This document shows positions 61,644 to 64,000 of a stretch of DNA of 64,000 nucleotides, piece by piece. The stretch's first letter is position 1. Each line of letters starts with the position of its first letter. The notes beneath the pieces were generated by a model. The model was given only the letters and a program-made list of their open reading frames with translations. It was not told the DNA's origin and did no database searches. The stretch is from CAVQEG01 sp963711465 (GTDB lineage: Bacteria; Bacteroidota; Ignavibacteria; OLB7): positions 1,798,001 to 1,862,000 of the forward strand of contig CAVQEG010000001.1 of assembly GCA_963711465.1 (NCBI GenBank). Direction: 5' to 3'. A program made the translations under genes and the position numbers.

Positions 61644-64000
<2,357 letters not shown>

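Overview
The window is a GC-rich, densely coded stretch of ordinary bacterial chromosome with both strands used in long runs. Three exported proteins (9311, 19626 and 44048) end in Por/type IX-secretion C-terminal sorting domains, one with the YPNPFNPTT string common in Ignavibacteria/Kapaibacteria-like members of the Bacteroidota-Chlorobiota group. Perfect TAnnTTTG (Bacteroidota-type -7) elements precede the tmRNA, a tRNA and a putative structured RNA, and the membrane pyrophosphatase is of a divergent form that I associate with Chlorobi and relatives. I infer a free-living Bacteroidota/Chlorobiota-lineage bacterium. There is no rRNA operon, CRISPR array, phage or intact transposase.

Layout. 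1-1930: membrane rhodanese (cut by the window edge) and two small secreted proteins. 1949-8265 (minus): NAD-dependent sugar epimerase, purD, glycosyltransferase, M24 peptidase, guaB. 8482-10165 (plus): a lone nuoE and an exported Rieske-like protein with an altered cluster motif. 10265-16382 (minus): rny, a candidate 6S-like RNA, zapA, a coiled-coil protein and pheT. 16792-17544 (plus): tmRNA, tRNA-Val and tRNA-Met. 17966-21593 (plus): a 525-aa alpha-helical protein and a sialidase-like T9SS cargo. 21781-25011 (minus): tRNA-Ser, lgt, a metallo-beta-lactamase-fold hydrolase and a CDF transporter. 25505-29628 (minus): ahcY, methyltransferase, metK (the SAM cycle) and a nucleotidyltransferase. 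29813-33042 (plus): nadE and an acyltransferase. 32996-35086 (minus): a BatA-like vWA protein. 35194-38064 (plus): polA, followed by a small scar-like zone with an abbreviated FAD protein and insertion-end-like repeats. 38794-40365 (minus): a FAH-family enzyme and a lipoprotein. 40552-41725 (plus): an HU/IHF-like protein and a zinc-ribbon/TPR protein. 41736-48269 (minus): dnaG, a PhoD-like phosphatase with a sorting domain, dcd and an M48 lipoprotein. 48434-49222 (plus): iolB.

49400-61640 is more accessory in character. It holds small orphan genes, an isochorismatase-fold protein without the usual cysteine, an MFS transporter, and then a lipoprotein with a cytochrome-like and copper-monooxygenase-like signature, a beta-propeller protein, a beta-helix lipoprotein and a TonB-dependent receptor. 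The last four genes are bracketed by two directly oriented copies of the same complex repeat (53528-53751 and 61171-61408). Each copy has four tandem units of about 32-36 bp followed by a 112-bp hairpin-bearing block that aligns without gaps. This repeat pair, and the receptor locus it encloses, is the most unusual structure in the window. The window ends inside hppA (61640 onward).
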